Positions 8,468 to 16,871 of a stretch of 48,190 nucleotides of DNA are shown piece by piece. Both the position numbers and the translations under genes were made by a program. Each line of letters starts with the position of its first letter. Position 1 is the stretch's first letter. The stretch is taken from positions 1 to 48,190 of the IMG/VR virus record IMGVR_UViG_3300025435_000472. The stretch is one strand, 5' to 3'. This stretch comes from a virus. The notes under the pieces were generated by a model. The model saw nothing but the letters and a program-made list of their open reading frames with translations. It did not search any database and was not told the DNA's origin.

Positions 8468-9198
8468 ATTTGATCCACAAATTTAACGTGTAAGTCGCTT
8501 TGTAAGTAATCTTTGTCTATGATGTGCAGGTTCTGGCGAGGTATAAACTTGGCCATGTCTTCTCTGACTACCAGCATATCGCCGTTAACTTCTATTTGTT
8601 TAACAGGTTTGTCAATGGTCAGCATAGGCCACGGTATGCCCTGTGATTGGTTAGGTGTGTAACCGTTAATAATATTGTTAGCAATAGCAAACGCATAATC
8701 GTTGCGAAAGTTGCGTTCACGTAATTGATAGAGTTTGCAATAATAAGAGTAATTGCGCTGTATGCGTCCTACTAGATTAAACAGTAAGCGAGTTTTTTCT
8801 GTGCGTTTAAACACAATAGCAGTAGCCCAGACATAATCTAAACTAAGCACACCCATATTGCCTACACCATTATGCTGTAGTCTATAATCTTCTGTAGTAT
8901 CTAATAGGGTAAGCAGACTACGGTCTAATACTAGGTAATCACTGTCAATTAAAATAGTTTCATCGTAGGGACTAACATCATATGCTGTGTATCTATCACC
9001 ATTACGCCAAGCAGTTCCGCCAGCATAACCAGCACGCACATTAGTAAAGGTATTATCAACTTCTTGATCTGTGATAATAGTCACAGGTAGTCCAAGTGTA
9101 TGCTTAACAAGACGTGCAGTTTGTTCGGCAATTGCTACATAGTCAACTGCTTCTGTGTTAAAAGCAAAGATTAATACACCTCTAGATACGTCTTGCAC
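8452..9198 (-). CDS. Glycosyltransferase-like protein with D-S-D motif
   Basis: The start is uncertain. GTG at 9198 has GAAGAG about seven bases upstream and is used here; an in-frame TTG at 9213 would add five residues but lacks a ribosome binding site. The protein has the N-terminal pattern FAFNTEAVDY, then YDETILIDSDYLV, a textbook DxD strand of GT-A glycosyltransferases (the two aspartates are two residues apart). It shares this layout with the next gene downstream, whose DxD has changed to E-A-D, so this copy looks the more canonical. The predicted location is cytoplasmic. The start overlaps the end of the upstream small gene. Confidence 0.62.
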   Translation of the reverse strand: MQDVSRGVLIFAFNTEAVDYVAIAEQTARLVKHTLGLPVTIITDQEVDNTFTNVRAGYAGGTAWRNGDRYTAYDVSPYDETILIDSDYLVLDRSLLTLLDTTEDYRLQHNGVGNMGVLSLDYVWATAIVFKRTEKTRLLFNLVGRIQRNYSYYCKLYQLRERNFRNDYAFAIANNIINGYTPNQSQGIPWPMLTIDKPVKQIEVNGDMLVVREDMAKFIPRQNLHIIDKDYLQSDLHVKFVDQICTQE

Positions 9199-9496
9199 GC
9201 TTAATCTCTTCAAATTGAATATGCCATGTGTTCATTACACGTTGATAGTGATCTTGGCACAGGCTTAAAAATTCTGTACGAACAATTTTAATTGGGTTTT
9301 CGTAGGTATCTTCTAAGAACAATTCGTCACTGGGCCATGTGGCTAAGAACGCAATCAGTTCCGGGCTGACTTTGAACAAACCATTGTTGTAGGCTACATG
9401 CAGATCAGTTAGAATCTTTTCACGTAGAATACGTTTATTGGTTTGATAATCAGTCGCTTGTTTGATTTGTGTTACTAATTGATCTAATTCACTCAT
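9182..9496 (-). CDS. Small conserved phage protein, function unknown
   Basis: The 104-residue protein is predicted to be mostly helical, with the segment LREKILTDLHVAYNNGLFKV near residues 24-43 and a charged C-terminus ending RRARRI-like. It has no cysteines arranged for metal binding and no membrane segment. This type of short protein with ILTDLHVAYN is one I associate with marine T4-like phages, where it is listed without function. It is the first gene of the minus-strand accessory operon, directly after the terminator that ends the structural genes, so its transcript must start in the short gap 9497-9512 or arise by read-through. No clear Shine-Dalgarno sequence precedes its ATG. Confidence 0.65.
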   Translation of the reverse strand: MSELDQLVTQIKQATDYQTNKRILREKILTDLHVAYNNGLFKVSPELIAFLATWPSDELFLEDTYENPIKIVRTEFLSLCQDHYQRVMNTWHIQFEEIKRARRI

Positions 9497-9512
9497 ATAA
9501 GTATATAGCCGT

Positions 9513-9543
9513 AAAAAAAGGTAAGCAGGAAAAACTTACCTTT
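9513..9543 (-). terminator. Rho-independent terminator after the virion structural genes
   Basis: Read on the minus strand, AAAGGTAAG (9543-9535) pairs perfectly with CTTACCTTT (9525-9517) around a nine-base loop, and the 3' arm runs straight into a T-tract that ends at 9513. On the plus strand there is no T-run after the hairpin, so it acts in the minus direction. It ends the transcript carrying the fibre gene at 9565 and separates it from the accessory operon. Confidence 0.85.
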
Positions 9544-9564
9544 ATTATATACTCTATTTAACTA

Positions 9565-10533
9565 TTATGCAATAGTCGGAGTACCCCAGCTATTAGTCAA
9601 ATATGTAGATTCTGGTGGAATAATATCTACTCGATGTGTAACAGTTACGTTGACACTTTCATTAAATGATAAAGATTTTGCTGCTAAGTATACACCAATA
9701 ATCAAATTGATCGTTACACCATTATCACCATGACCACTGGCATTTGTAGTGGAATTGTACGCATTAACGTATATATAATCACCATTATACGTACTTGCGG
9801 TACTATAAATATTTTGAATTAAGTTAACTTGGCTACCATTTGCATTAGGTAAGTTATAATACCCGTTGCTGGTATTTATAGTGCCGCCAGTGCCGCCTGA
9901 CCCTGTACGTCCACCAAAGGTAGTCGCTTTTAAACCTTGTGCAGTACCAACGTAACCTAACAATGTAACTACATCGCCGCTACGATTGCTACCGTCATTA
10001 TTAGTTCCACTCATAACTAAGTTAATTTGTCCGCCTGCGTTAAAGAAATAACGAGCAGCATCGCCACTGGCAAATGTTACAGTACGGGTTACTCCAAAGA
10101 CAAGTGCCGAAGTAGTAGCAGCATTGGTCCAAGAAGCAGTAAAGTTACTACCTGTTATAGTTGTACCTTGGGAACCGGCAGATAGGTGATTAGTATTGAT
10201 AGTTGTTACCGCAGTTGCTACGTTTGAAAAGTATGTAATGGTCTGTCCAGATGTAGCATTTAAGTTACCTGCTGCAATTTGTGAACCACCTTGGTGACCT
10301 AATGCACGATTAACTAGAAAGAATAGACCAGCCCATTGTGCGGCTGTCACTGTAGCGGTGCTTGATACTGTATTAATTAAACTAAGATCTTGGCCATATC
10401 CATAATTACCATAACCTAGTCCCATAACATAAGCAATGTTATTTGGACTCGATGTATAAGTACCCTGTGTACCACCCCAGCCTAAGTTATTATAGTCTGT
10501 TGCTTGAATGGTGCCGCCTGATGAATATGACAT
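9565..10533 (-). CDS. Virion structural protein, fibre-associated
   Basis: The 322-residue protein is rich in Gly, Ser, Thr and Asn, poor in charged residues, and made of short beta-prone segments, typical of phage tail fibre or decoration proteins. It opens with MSYSSGGTIQATDYNNLG, an opening I associate with structural proteins of marine T4-like phages. It is the last gene of the fibre cluster and is followed by a terminator. AGGA lies 11 bases before the ATG at 10533. The C-terminal half shows Gly-rich loops (GGRTGSGGTGGTINTS). No enzymatic motif is visible. The exact virion location is inferred from its neighbours. Confidence 0.65.
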   Translation of the reverse strand: MSYSSGGTIQATDYNNLGWGGTQGTYTSSPNNIAYVMGLGYGNYGYGQDLSLINTVSSTATVTAAQWAGLFFLVNRALGHQGGSQIAAGNLNATSGQTITYFSNVATAVTTINTNHLSAGSQGTTITGSNFTASWTNAATTSALVFGVTRTVTFASGDAARYFFNAGGQINLVMSGTNNDGSNRSGDVVTLLGYVGTAQGLKATTFGGRTGSGGTGGTINTSNGYYNLPNANGSQVNLIQNIYSTASTYNGDYIYVNAYNSTTNASGHGDNGVTINLIIGVYLAAKSLSFNESVNVTVTHRVDIIPPESTYLTNSWGTPTIA

Positions 10534-10544
10534 ATTTCTTTATC

Positions 10545-12134
10545 CTAACTATTTAATTTAACAATGGCTTCAATCATACCTTCGCCATTTGTTGTTTTAT
10601 TTTCTAATGCGCGACCGATTACATTAAATGCCGTCATTTCACTGCGCAATGCCGCACGTGCAAGGCCTCGACCAGCACTAACTAAACGATCGCCTTTGTT
10701 AACTTGTCCAACAACTCTAACAGGCACACGCCCGTTAACTGCTACCGCTGGGTGAGTGTCATCGCTACCCGCTGTGCCATTTAATAAGAAACCCGGTAAT
10801 GTACTTATAACTCCAAATACTGCTTCCGACAATTCTTGAACTGCCTGTGTAATTTCCTTAATGCCACCTAACTCTACCACAGTACCTGGTACCATAGGAA
10901 CATCTGCTTCAAAGCGTTCTGCAACGTCAGCGTATTGTGCTGAAGTGGCTTTAGCAAACACTGTATTAAATGGATTACCCGCTGTTCCGATATTACCTAC
11001 ACCAGAACCTGCACCATTGACAATTGCTGTTGCACCGCCACCAGTGTTTACAGTCAATGATCCAGCTAAAGAACTGTTAGTTCCGCCACTTACGCTACCT
11101 ACTAGATTACCGTAGACTGTGCCAGCATTTAATGTAGCAGCAGTTAATGTATTGAATGATCCGTTAACTGATATAACGTTAGCAAATCTATAAATGCTTG
11201 TACCTAATTGTATTGTATTATCTACTTGTGGTAAAATCCCACCAGCAGCTACAATATTACTAGAGAATGTTGTGAATCCTGTTGTTCCGGATACTGTAAT
11301 TGCTCTAGTCTGTGTACTACCTTTGTTTACATAAATTGCAAGGTCTTTGATAGTTGTAGTACCGTTGCTGTAAATTTGTACTTCGTTTGATGGAGTTGGA
11401 TCTATGATTAGATCGCTACCTGCTTGCAGTTTACCAACACCTAATGTATAAGTACCGTTGCTTGAATTTTGGTCACTACGTAGGAAAGAGCTAGATGAAA
11501 TACTGTTAATTGCTAATGTATTAGTGCTGGTTCCATTTAATACTGTACCTGCTAGGTTAGCAGTGTTAATTAGGTTAAGACCTGGTAAAATTTTAGGAAA
11601 ACCAGTAAGTGGTGTTGCCGGCACAAATGAGTCTTGACTAAACACACCTACAGTGTATCCAGAAATATCCATTTTAACCACAACGTGGTTTTGAATACCA
11701 TCACTAAGCGTCCAAACGTTAGCACCCGAGCTACCTGTTGCGGCTGTGTATGCCGGACCAACAACTACCCAACTACTACTACCCCACACACTAAGTTGTG
11801 AAGTATATGTATTCCACCATAGATCACCTGTTACAGGTCCTGCTGGTGCTGTAGGACCTGCTGCCGATGTATGGATCGGTTTCCAAATTGAACCTGTATA
11901 GAATTTTAATAGAGTATTACTACTGTCATACCAAAGTTGTCCAGTTAGTGGAGCACTTGGTGGTGAACTATTACTAAAGTTTTCTAGTAATTGTACAAAA
12001 TTCTCGTTAAGGAAAATACCGTAGCCAGCATAGTTCTTACCAACTAAACTTAAACTTGTTGTAGTGGTATTAACTGTATCGTCATTTACTGTGGTTAGCG
12101 CAGCACCTGCGGTTGTAGTAACTATGTATGGCAT
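10545..12134 (-). CDS. Tail fibre-like protein 1, with conserved C-terminal domain
   Basis: The first about 190 residues form a domain shared with the next two upstream genes: SLVGKNYAGYGIFLNENFVQ, LLENF, PLTGQLWYD and WVVVGPAYT. The middle is Ser/Thr/Asn-rich beta sequence typical of fibres. The last about 125 residues differ in style: YADVAERFEAD, then GTVVELGG, VFGVIST, GRVPVRVVG and a final VIGRALENK. This closing domain is widespread at the ends of marine phage and bacterial fibre-like proteins, and its role is not established here. It is a probable baseplate- or tail-attached receptor-binding protein. It lies 26 bases from its upstream paralogue. Confidence 0.72.
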   Translation of the reverse strand: MPYIVTTTAGAALTTVNDDTVNTTTTSLSLVGKNYAGYGIFLNENFVQLLENFSNSSPPSAPLTGQLWYDSSNTLLKFYTGSIWKPIHTSAAGPTAPAGPVTGDLWWNTYTSQLSVWGSSSWVVVGPAYTAATGSSGANVWTLSDGIQNHVVVKMDISGYTVGVFSQDSFVPATPLTGFPKILPGLNLINTANLAGTVLNGTSTNTLAINSISSSSFLRSDQNSSNGTYTLGVGKLQAGSDLIIDPTPSNEVQIYSNGTTTIKDLAIYVNKGSTQTRAITVSGTTGFTTFSSNIVAAGGILPQVDNTIQLGTSIYRFANVISVNGSFNTLTAATLNAGTVYGNLVGSVSGGTNSSLAGSLTVNTGGGATAIVNGAGSGVGNIGTAGNPFNTVFAKATSAQYADVAERFEADVPMVPGTVVELGGIKEITQAVQELSEAVFGVISTLPGFLLNGTAGSDDTHPAVAVNGRVPVRVVGQVNKGDRLVSAGRGLARAALRSEMTAFNVIGRALENKTTNGEGMIEAIVKLNS

Positions 12135-12160
12135 ATCATTCCAGTGTTATTTTTATTCTA

Positions 12161-13390
12161 TTAATTTAATGCTACCCATGCAGCGCCAGTATAGCCCCAG
12201 AAGTTTGGACCTGCTGTTACTAATACCATCATACCAGCTTGTGGACTTGTAATAGCCGCATCACGTGCTGTAGTTGTTGCGTATACAGCAGTCTGCATAT
12301 AACCAGGTGCAGTTACGTTACCAGTCATTGAAGTTGCATATACGTTAGCAAACTTTGTACCGCTTGCGCCAATGTTAATTGTACCATTTGAGCTTGGTAA
12401 TAGACTGTTTGAAAGTGTTGTTACACCCTGTAATGCAGTTGTTCCTACTACTGATAATGCAGCATTGGCTGTTAGTGTGCTGTTAACTGTTACTGTATTC
12501 GAGAATGTTACTGCACCAGTTGTACCATTAACGCCAACTGCTTTAGTTGTACCTGTGTTAACGTACATTGTAATATCTTTCTTACTGGCGCTATAGCTGG
12601 CAAATCTAACTTCTGTTGAATAAGAAGGACTAATAATTAAATCGCTACCTACCTGTAGGTTACCTACACCTAGTTGATAGTTAGTTGATGTTGCAGTATC
12701 ACTGCGTAAGAAAGAACTAGACGGAATGCCATTTAATGCTAGAGCATTGCTTACATTACCCGTAAACTGACTACCTGCAAGTACAGTCGAACTAATTAGA
12801 TTAAAGCCAGGGTTAACTGTAGTAAAACCACTGATAGTCGGACTCGGTGTATATGAGTTTGTATTGGCACTAATAATACCAATAACACTGTTTTGTATAT
12901 AGAACTTAACAGCAATTTGGCTATTGCCGTTACTGTCAATAATAGTTTCAACGATTGCACCCGATGTGCCACCTGATGTTGAGTATGCTGGGCCAATTAA
13001 CATCCAATTGTTAGCAGTACTGCTCCATGCGTATAATTGTTGTCTAACGTTGTGCCAAAATAAATCACCATCGATTGGTGCAGGAGTAACTGGATATGTG
13101 CTTGCTGATGTTAATACACTTAGTGGCTTCCATTGGTTTGCACTACCGTTAACTGAAAGTTTTAGAATGTTGTTTGCATTATCAAACCATAGTTGACCAG
13201 TTAAAGGATTACTTGGTGCTGTACCGTATGCAAAATTTTCTAATAACTGAACAAAGTTTTCATTTAAAAAATTACCATAACCAGCATAGTTTTTACCGAT
13301 CAACGTTAAACTTGTAGCAGATGTATTGACCTGTCCATCAGGTATTGTTGCTAAAGTAGTACTATCTGTTTTCGTAATTGGGTATGCCAT
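12161..13390 (-). CDS. Tail fibre-like protein 2
   Basis: It has the same N-terminal domain as its neighbours (LTLIGKNYAGYGNFLNENFV, PLTGQLWFDN, MLIGPAY), followed by a shorter beta-rich region. It lacks the about 125-residue closing domain of the gene downstream. Instead it ends in a compact motif, YATTTARDAAITSPQAGMMV then FWGYTGAAWVALN, a short fibre tip seen on many phage fibre proteins. AGGTAA lies just before the ATG at 13390, and a late-promoter-like GATAAATA lies 23 bases further upstream. Same attachment but a different tip compared with its paralogues is what one expects of receptor-binding proteins. Confidence 0.72.
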   Translation of the reverse strand: MAYPITKTDSTTLATIPDGQVNTSATSLTLIGKNYAGYGNFLNENFVQLLENFAYGTAPSNPLTGQLWFDNANNILKLSVNGSANQWKPLSVLTSASTYPVTPAPIDGDLFWHNVRQQLYAWSSTANNWMLIGPAYSTSGGTSGAIVETIIDSNGNSQIAVKFYIQNSVIGIISANTNSYTPSPTISGFTTVNPGFNLISSTVLAGSQFTGNVSNALALNGIPSSSFLRSDTATSTNYQLGVGNLQVGSDLIISPSYSTEVRFASYSASKKDITMYVNTGTTKAVGVNGTTGAVTFSNTVTVNSTLTANAALSVVGTTALQGVTTLSNSLLPSSNGTINIGASGTKFANVYATSMTGNVTAPGYMQTAVYATTTARDAAITSPQAGMMVLVTAGPNFWGYTGAAWVALN

Positions 13391-13413
13391 TTTTATTACC
13401 TATTGTTATATGT

Positions 13414-13421
13414 TATTTATC
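13414..13421 (-). promoter_or_regulatory. Possible late promoter (GATAAATA)
   Basis: GATAAATA on the minus strand differs from the T4 late -10 element TATAAATA at one base. It lies 23 bases before the start codon at 13390, the same spacing as the perfect late promoter at 39977-39984. AT-rich surroundings make chance matches likely, so this is tentative. Confidence 0.35.
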
Positions 13422-13429
13422 TTGCTATA

Positions 13430-14821
13430 TTATGCTGTGTATTGGAACCAGAAGTCACCATCATGTGAACCAGCATCATTAACTCCAGCATTTGGAGCAC
13501 TTGTGCTGACAAATTTAGCACTACCACCCCACCATTGTGTAGCATTTTTAACAAACTGTGTTGTAGCCACTGCAGAATTACCAGTACCATTGTAGCTATC
13601 AGATTGTGTAATTGCTGTAGCACCAGATAGTAAGTTTACACCTGCTTGGCTTGCTGTTAATACTGATGTACTATCAATCGATAGTGTAGCAGTACCTGAA
13701 CCAGTGTCATCAATTTCAAAACTACTATTGCCTTGATAGATCTTGTTAGTAAAGAAACCTGAATTGTTAATAACAAATGCAGTTGTAGCAATTGCTGTAT
13801 TAGCAGTACCACCAGGCATAGTAGGTGCAGTAGGAACACCAGTTAATACTGTGTTAGTAAAACTACCGTCTACATATTGTTTAGTGGCGACGCCTAGAGC
13901 ACTTGTAGGATTACCAGCTACATATATTAAACCGTCTTGACCGTAAGCGGTCAATGCTTTAACTATGCCACCGGGTGTTGAAACATGTAAACTGATATTT
14001 GCACCAGTTTGTGTGTTCCAAATCTGTGCTGAACCCGATGTTGAATGTATGTTAGCAAAGTAATTACCCAGACTACCAATTTGTATGCCCACATTACTTT
14101 GAATTGCTAGACTACCTTGTGCAACATTATTAATGTCTGTGCGTAGATAATTTGCCGCAGGTACTGTGCCTAGATAACTGGCATTGTTGGCTGTACCCCA
14201 TAATGTTTCACCAGCGGCTAGGTTATAGCCAGGTTGAATTACTGTAAAATTTGACAGTGCTGGATATGGAGTAAATGTATCTTTACTAATAATACCTGTA
14301 CGTGTATTATCATTGTATAGACTAATAACATAATAGGTATTTGATGATGCATCATTAAGCGTTTCTACAATTGCACCAGTTTTATGACTTACTGGAAATG
14401 CTGGTCCTACTAACACCCATGCACTACCTGAATAAACATATAGCTGACTGTTTGTTTGATCCCACCATAGGTCACCTGCAGTGCCTATTGACGGAGCACT
14501 TGTCGCTGCCTGTGCGCCACCCACTGATTTCCAATATCCATTAACAGTATCAGATGCACTAGAGTTTGAATAAATGTTTAATGATCTAGTACTACTATTC
14601 CACCATAGTTGTCCTACTAACGGAGCACTTGGTGCAGTTCCATAAGAAAAGTTTTCCAATAATGCAATTAGGTTATCGGCCATTAATGCGCCGTAATTTG
14701 GATAGTTACGTCCAATTAACGTTAAGCTGGAATGGTTACCGCCAACGGTTGGGCTGTCGATTGTACCATCAAGAACGGTACATAGTGTAGATTGGTTTGT
14801 TTTTATTATTGTATACGACAT
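13430..14821 (-). CDS. Tail fibre-like protein 3
   Basis: This third copy of the fibre family is the most diverged in the shared N-terminal domain (LTLIGRNYPNYGALMADNLI, PLVGQLWWNS, WVLVGPAFPV). The rest is unlike the two paralogues: it contains two ATTAFV/ATTQFV repeats with GVPTAPTMPGGTANT, a pattern known from phage fibre shafts, and ends with GSHDGDFWFQYTA. The ATG at 14821 has AGGA 10 bases upstream. The order of the three paralogues head to tail points to tandem duplication followed by divergence of the outer parts. It probably sits at the baseplate or tail and binds the host surface. Confidence 0.72.
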   Translation of the reverse strand: MSYTIIKTNQSTLCTVLDGTIDSPTVGGNHSSLTLIGRNYPNYGALMADNLIALLENFSYGTAPSAPLVGQLWWNSSTRSLNIYSNSSASDTVNGYWKSVGGAQAATSAPSIGTAGDLWWDQTNSQLYVYSGSAWVLVGPAFPVSHKTGAIVETLNDASSNTYYVISLYNDNTRTGIISKDTFTPYPALSNFTVIQPGYNLAAGETLWGTANNASYLGTVPAANYLRTDINNVAQGSLAIQSNVGIQIGSLGNYFANIHSTSGSAQIWNTQTGANISLHVSTPGGIVKALTAYGQDGLIYVAGNPTSALGVATKQYVDGSFTNTVLTGVPTAPTMPGGTANTAIATTAFVINNSGFFTNKIYQGNSSFEIDDTGSGTATLSIDSTSVLTASQAGVNLLSGATAITQSDSYNGTGNSAVATTQFVKNATQWWGGSAKFVSTSAPNAGVNDAGSHDGDFWFQYTA

Positions 14822-14834
14822 TTTATTATCCTAA

Positions 14835-15446
14835 TTATGCGTTTGTACTTAAGTTAGTCAGTGTTTGTATGCGCACTGTATAATCAATTTGAATCAGTCT
14901 ATTCAAACTTTTTTGCACTGGACTAAAAATTACGTGTGTTAATAGCGGACCTAGTCCAGCGCCTGCTGAGGTAAATCCTTTTAATCCTAACTCATCGAAT
15001 GTAAAATCACCGTTTAATGATTGGCTATTGTCAAATGCAGCCTGACCGCTTGGTTCACCGTAGTCTAATAAACAACTTACTACGATGTCAGTGTAGATCA
15101 AACCCGAAGTGTGATTTACTACTATCTTATTTCTTAAAGGGTCACCGTTGGCTGCATTAGTATCGTCAACGATTTTATAGTATGTTGGGCTGTATAGGTC
15201 AGCATTTTGTACGTTGGTATTTGTTGGAAGATACGTAATAACACCAGTAGGGTCAACTGTGGTACCACCATTGCCAAAGTGCATTTCGCTAATGAAGTGT
15301 GTACCTTTGTTAGCAACGCTTTGTGCTAAGGCTTCGCTCATGTTCTCATAGTGAATGGCATTGCACTTATCGACATACACAAAATTGTCGATAGGATCAA
15401 AAATCTTTACCATACCTATAATATCTAAATTCATTGTTGACTTCAT
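14835..15446 (-). CDS. Phage structural protein, fibre cluster, function unknown
   Basis: The 203-residue protein has no membrane segment or enzyme motif. Its N-terminus contains IIGMVKIFDPIDNFVYVDKC, which resembles the end of the 52-residue protein encoded directly upstream (SLIKIYDPETNEVFVN). The central part (HFISEMHFGNGGTTVDPTG) and the C-terminal strand (LIQIDYTVRIQTL) give it the look of a baseplate or fibre connector. It follows the small gene with a one-base gap and is probably translated by coupling. I associate proteins of this kind with T4-like marine phages as unnamed virion proteins. Confidence 0.65.
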   Translation of the reverse strand: MKSTMNLDIIGMVKIFDPIDNFVYVDKCNAIHYENMSEALAQSVANKGTHFISEMHFGNGGTTVDPTGVITYLPTNTNVQNADLYSPTYYKIVDDTNAANGDPLRNKIVVNHTSGLIYTDIVVSCLLDYGEPSGQAAFDNSQSLNGDFTFDELGLKGFTSAGAGLGPLLTHVIFSPVQKSLNRLIQIDYTVRIQTLTNLSTNA

Positions 15447-15605
15447 TTATGCTCTTCCATTTACAAAAACTTCATTAGTTTCTGGATCATATATTTTAAT
15501 AAGGCTTTGTACGTGAATGCCACCACGCTCATCCGGCTGTTTTTGCGGTTGTGCGGGTACAGGCAATTCAGTATCCATATTCTTATTTATCGTGTTATTA
15601 TCCAT
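15447..15605 (-). CDS. 52-residue protein with a VKIFDP-like motif
   Basis: This short gene runs from ATG at 15605 to TAA at 15449-15447, one base before the next ATG. AGGA stands seven bases before its start. The first half is polar and proline-rich, and the second half reads GGIHVQSLIKIYDPETNEVF. That segment matches the first part of the downstream 203-residue protein (MVKIFDPIDNFVYV), so the small protein looks like a stand-alone copy of that element. It sits between two fibre-type genes. A virion or assembly role is likely but unproven. Confidence 0.68.
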   Translation of the reverse strand: MDNNTINKNMDTELPVPAQPQKQPDERGGIHVQSLIKIYDPETNEVFVNGRA

Positions 15606-15615
15606 GTGTTTCCTA

Positions 15616-16869
15616 TTAACCTACGTACCAATTGGTACCGTTGCTGAACACTGGTACATAATAAGTGCCGCCGCCAACTACTAGGTTAGCAAAGGTGTTA
15701 GAATTGGCGTTTGTTACAAACGCTCTAGCACCAGCACCTGCTGTGTTAGCTAATACCAAGTTAGCTACAGTAGTTGGTGTAGTTCTGATAAACGTAGCAC
15801 CACTAATCCAGGCACTACCATTTGATGTCAGAACGTTACCACTTGTGCCTGGAACAGACAATCCTGTACCACCACGTGATGCAGTTAGCGGATTTGCTGA
15901 ATAATATGCATTTACAACAACGTTTGCATCGTATCCTGACAGGTTAGAAACAATAGTACCAATTTGTCCTGCTTGATACGCAGCATTGGCTGTTAGAGTT
16001 GAATTAATATTATCAACGTATCCTTTCATACCTACGTTAGCTGTAACAATAGCACCAGTAGTAACACCAGCATTAGCATACAATGTAGCAATGTCACCTG
16101 CTTGACTTGCGGCATTAGCTGTTAACGTAGCTAGACTATTTGTAATTGTTGTACTGAAACTTGCATTATTGCCCAATGCATTGGCTAATTCTTGTAGTGT
16201 ATCTAACGCACCAGGAGCACCGCCGATTACTGTAGTAATTTGATTGTCGACATAACCTTTCATTGCAGTATTAGCTGTGGTAATATTAGCCTGAATAGAT
16301 GACATCTGACCTGCTTGTGTGGCCGCATTTGCTGTTAATGTTGAATTAATTGCATCAACATATCCTTTCATCGCTGTGTTAGCTGTGGTAATATTACCAT
16401 TGGCCGTTGATATTAAATTGCCCACATACCCTTGCATTGCGGTGTTAGCTGTAGATACGCTATTATTAACATAACCTTGCATTGCAGTGTTAGCTGTGGT
16501 AATATTGGCTTGAATAGATGCCATCTGACCTGCTTGTGTTGCGGCGTTGGCAGTTAATGTTGAATTAATTGCATCAACATAGCCTTTCATTGCTGTGTTA
16601 GCAGTTGTAACATTGGCCTGTACTGATGATATCTGTCCTGATTGTACACCCGCATTAGCATATAGATTAGCAATATCACTATTATTTTGAATAACATTAC
16701 CTTGTAACGTAGTAACGTTTGCTACTACATTACTTGTAATATATGTTTTTAAGGTTGCACCAGATATTTGTTGTGTTGTTGGGACTATACCCACGTTTGC
16801 CACTGCTGGTAAAATAGTAGCATCAGTGACAGCGGATAGTACTCCGAGTTGTGAAATCTTTATTGACAT
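15616..16869 (-). CDS. Repeat-containing tail fibre protein
   Basis: The 417-residue protein starts with MSIKISQL, a common opening of phage fibre proteins. It then has a shaft built of repeated units containing NITTANTAMKGYVD, INSTLTANAATQAGQM and SSIQ, present about three times with partial copies. The periodic Ala, Thr, Asn and Val residues suggest a trimeric coiled or beta-helical rod. The C-terminal part has LTASRGGTGLSVPGTSGNVL, another widespread fibre motif, and a short tip ending FSNGTNWYVG. It lies two bases from the stop of the giant baseplate gene. A receptor-binding or connector fibre is likely. Confidence 0.75.
   Translation of the reverse strand: MSIKISQLGVLSAVTDATILPAVANVGIVPTTQQISGATLKTYITSNVVANVTTLQGNVIQNNSDIANLYANAGVQSGQISSVQANVTTANTAMKGYVDAINSTLTANAATQAGQMASIQANITTANTAMQGYVNNSVSTANTAMQGYVGNLISTANGNITTANTAMKGYVDAINSTLTANAATQAGQMSSIQANITTANTAMKGYVDNQITTVIGGAPGALDTLQELANALGNNASFSTTITNSLATLTANAASQAGDIATLYANAGVTTGAIVTANVGMKGYVDNINSTLTANAAYQAGQIGTIVSNLSGYDANVVVNAYYSANPLTASRGGTGLSVPGTSGNVLTSNGSAWISGATFIRTTPTTVANLVLANTAGAGARAFVTNANSNTFANLVVGGGTYYVPVFSNGTNWYVG
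16267..16611 (-). repeat. Long direct repeats within the fibre gene
   Basis: Two stretches of about 120 bases, near 16267-16389 and 16489-16611, are almost the same and encode the shaft units ANITTANTAMKGYVDAINST and TANAATQAGQM. A weaker third copy lies near 15960-16050. The repeats are in frame and could change copy number by recombination, altering shaft length. Confidence 0.75.
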
Positions 16870-16871
16870 TT

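Noticed and set aside
10564-13940. Several plus-strand open frames in the fibre genes
   Set aside because: They are antisense shadows of Ser/Thr/Val-rich coding sequence, without ribosome sites.
15960-16620. Repeats as a CRISPR array
   Set aside because: The repeats are in frame, imperfect, long, and encode the fibre shaft; there are no spacers or cas genes.
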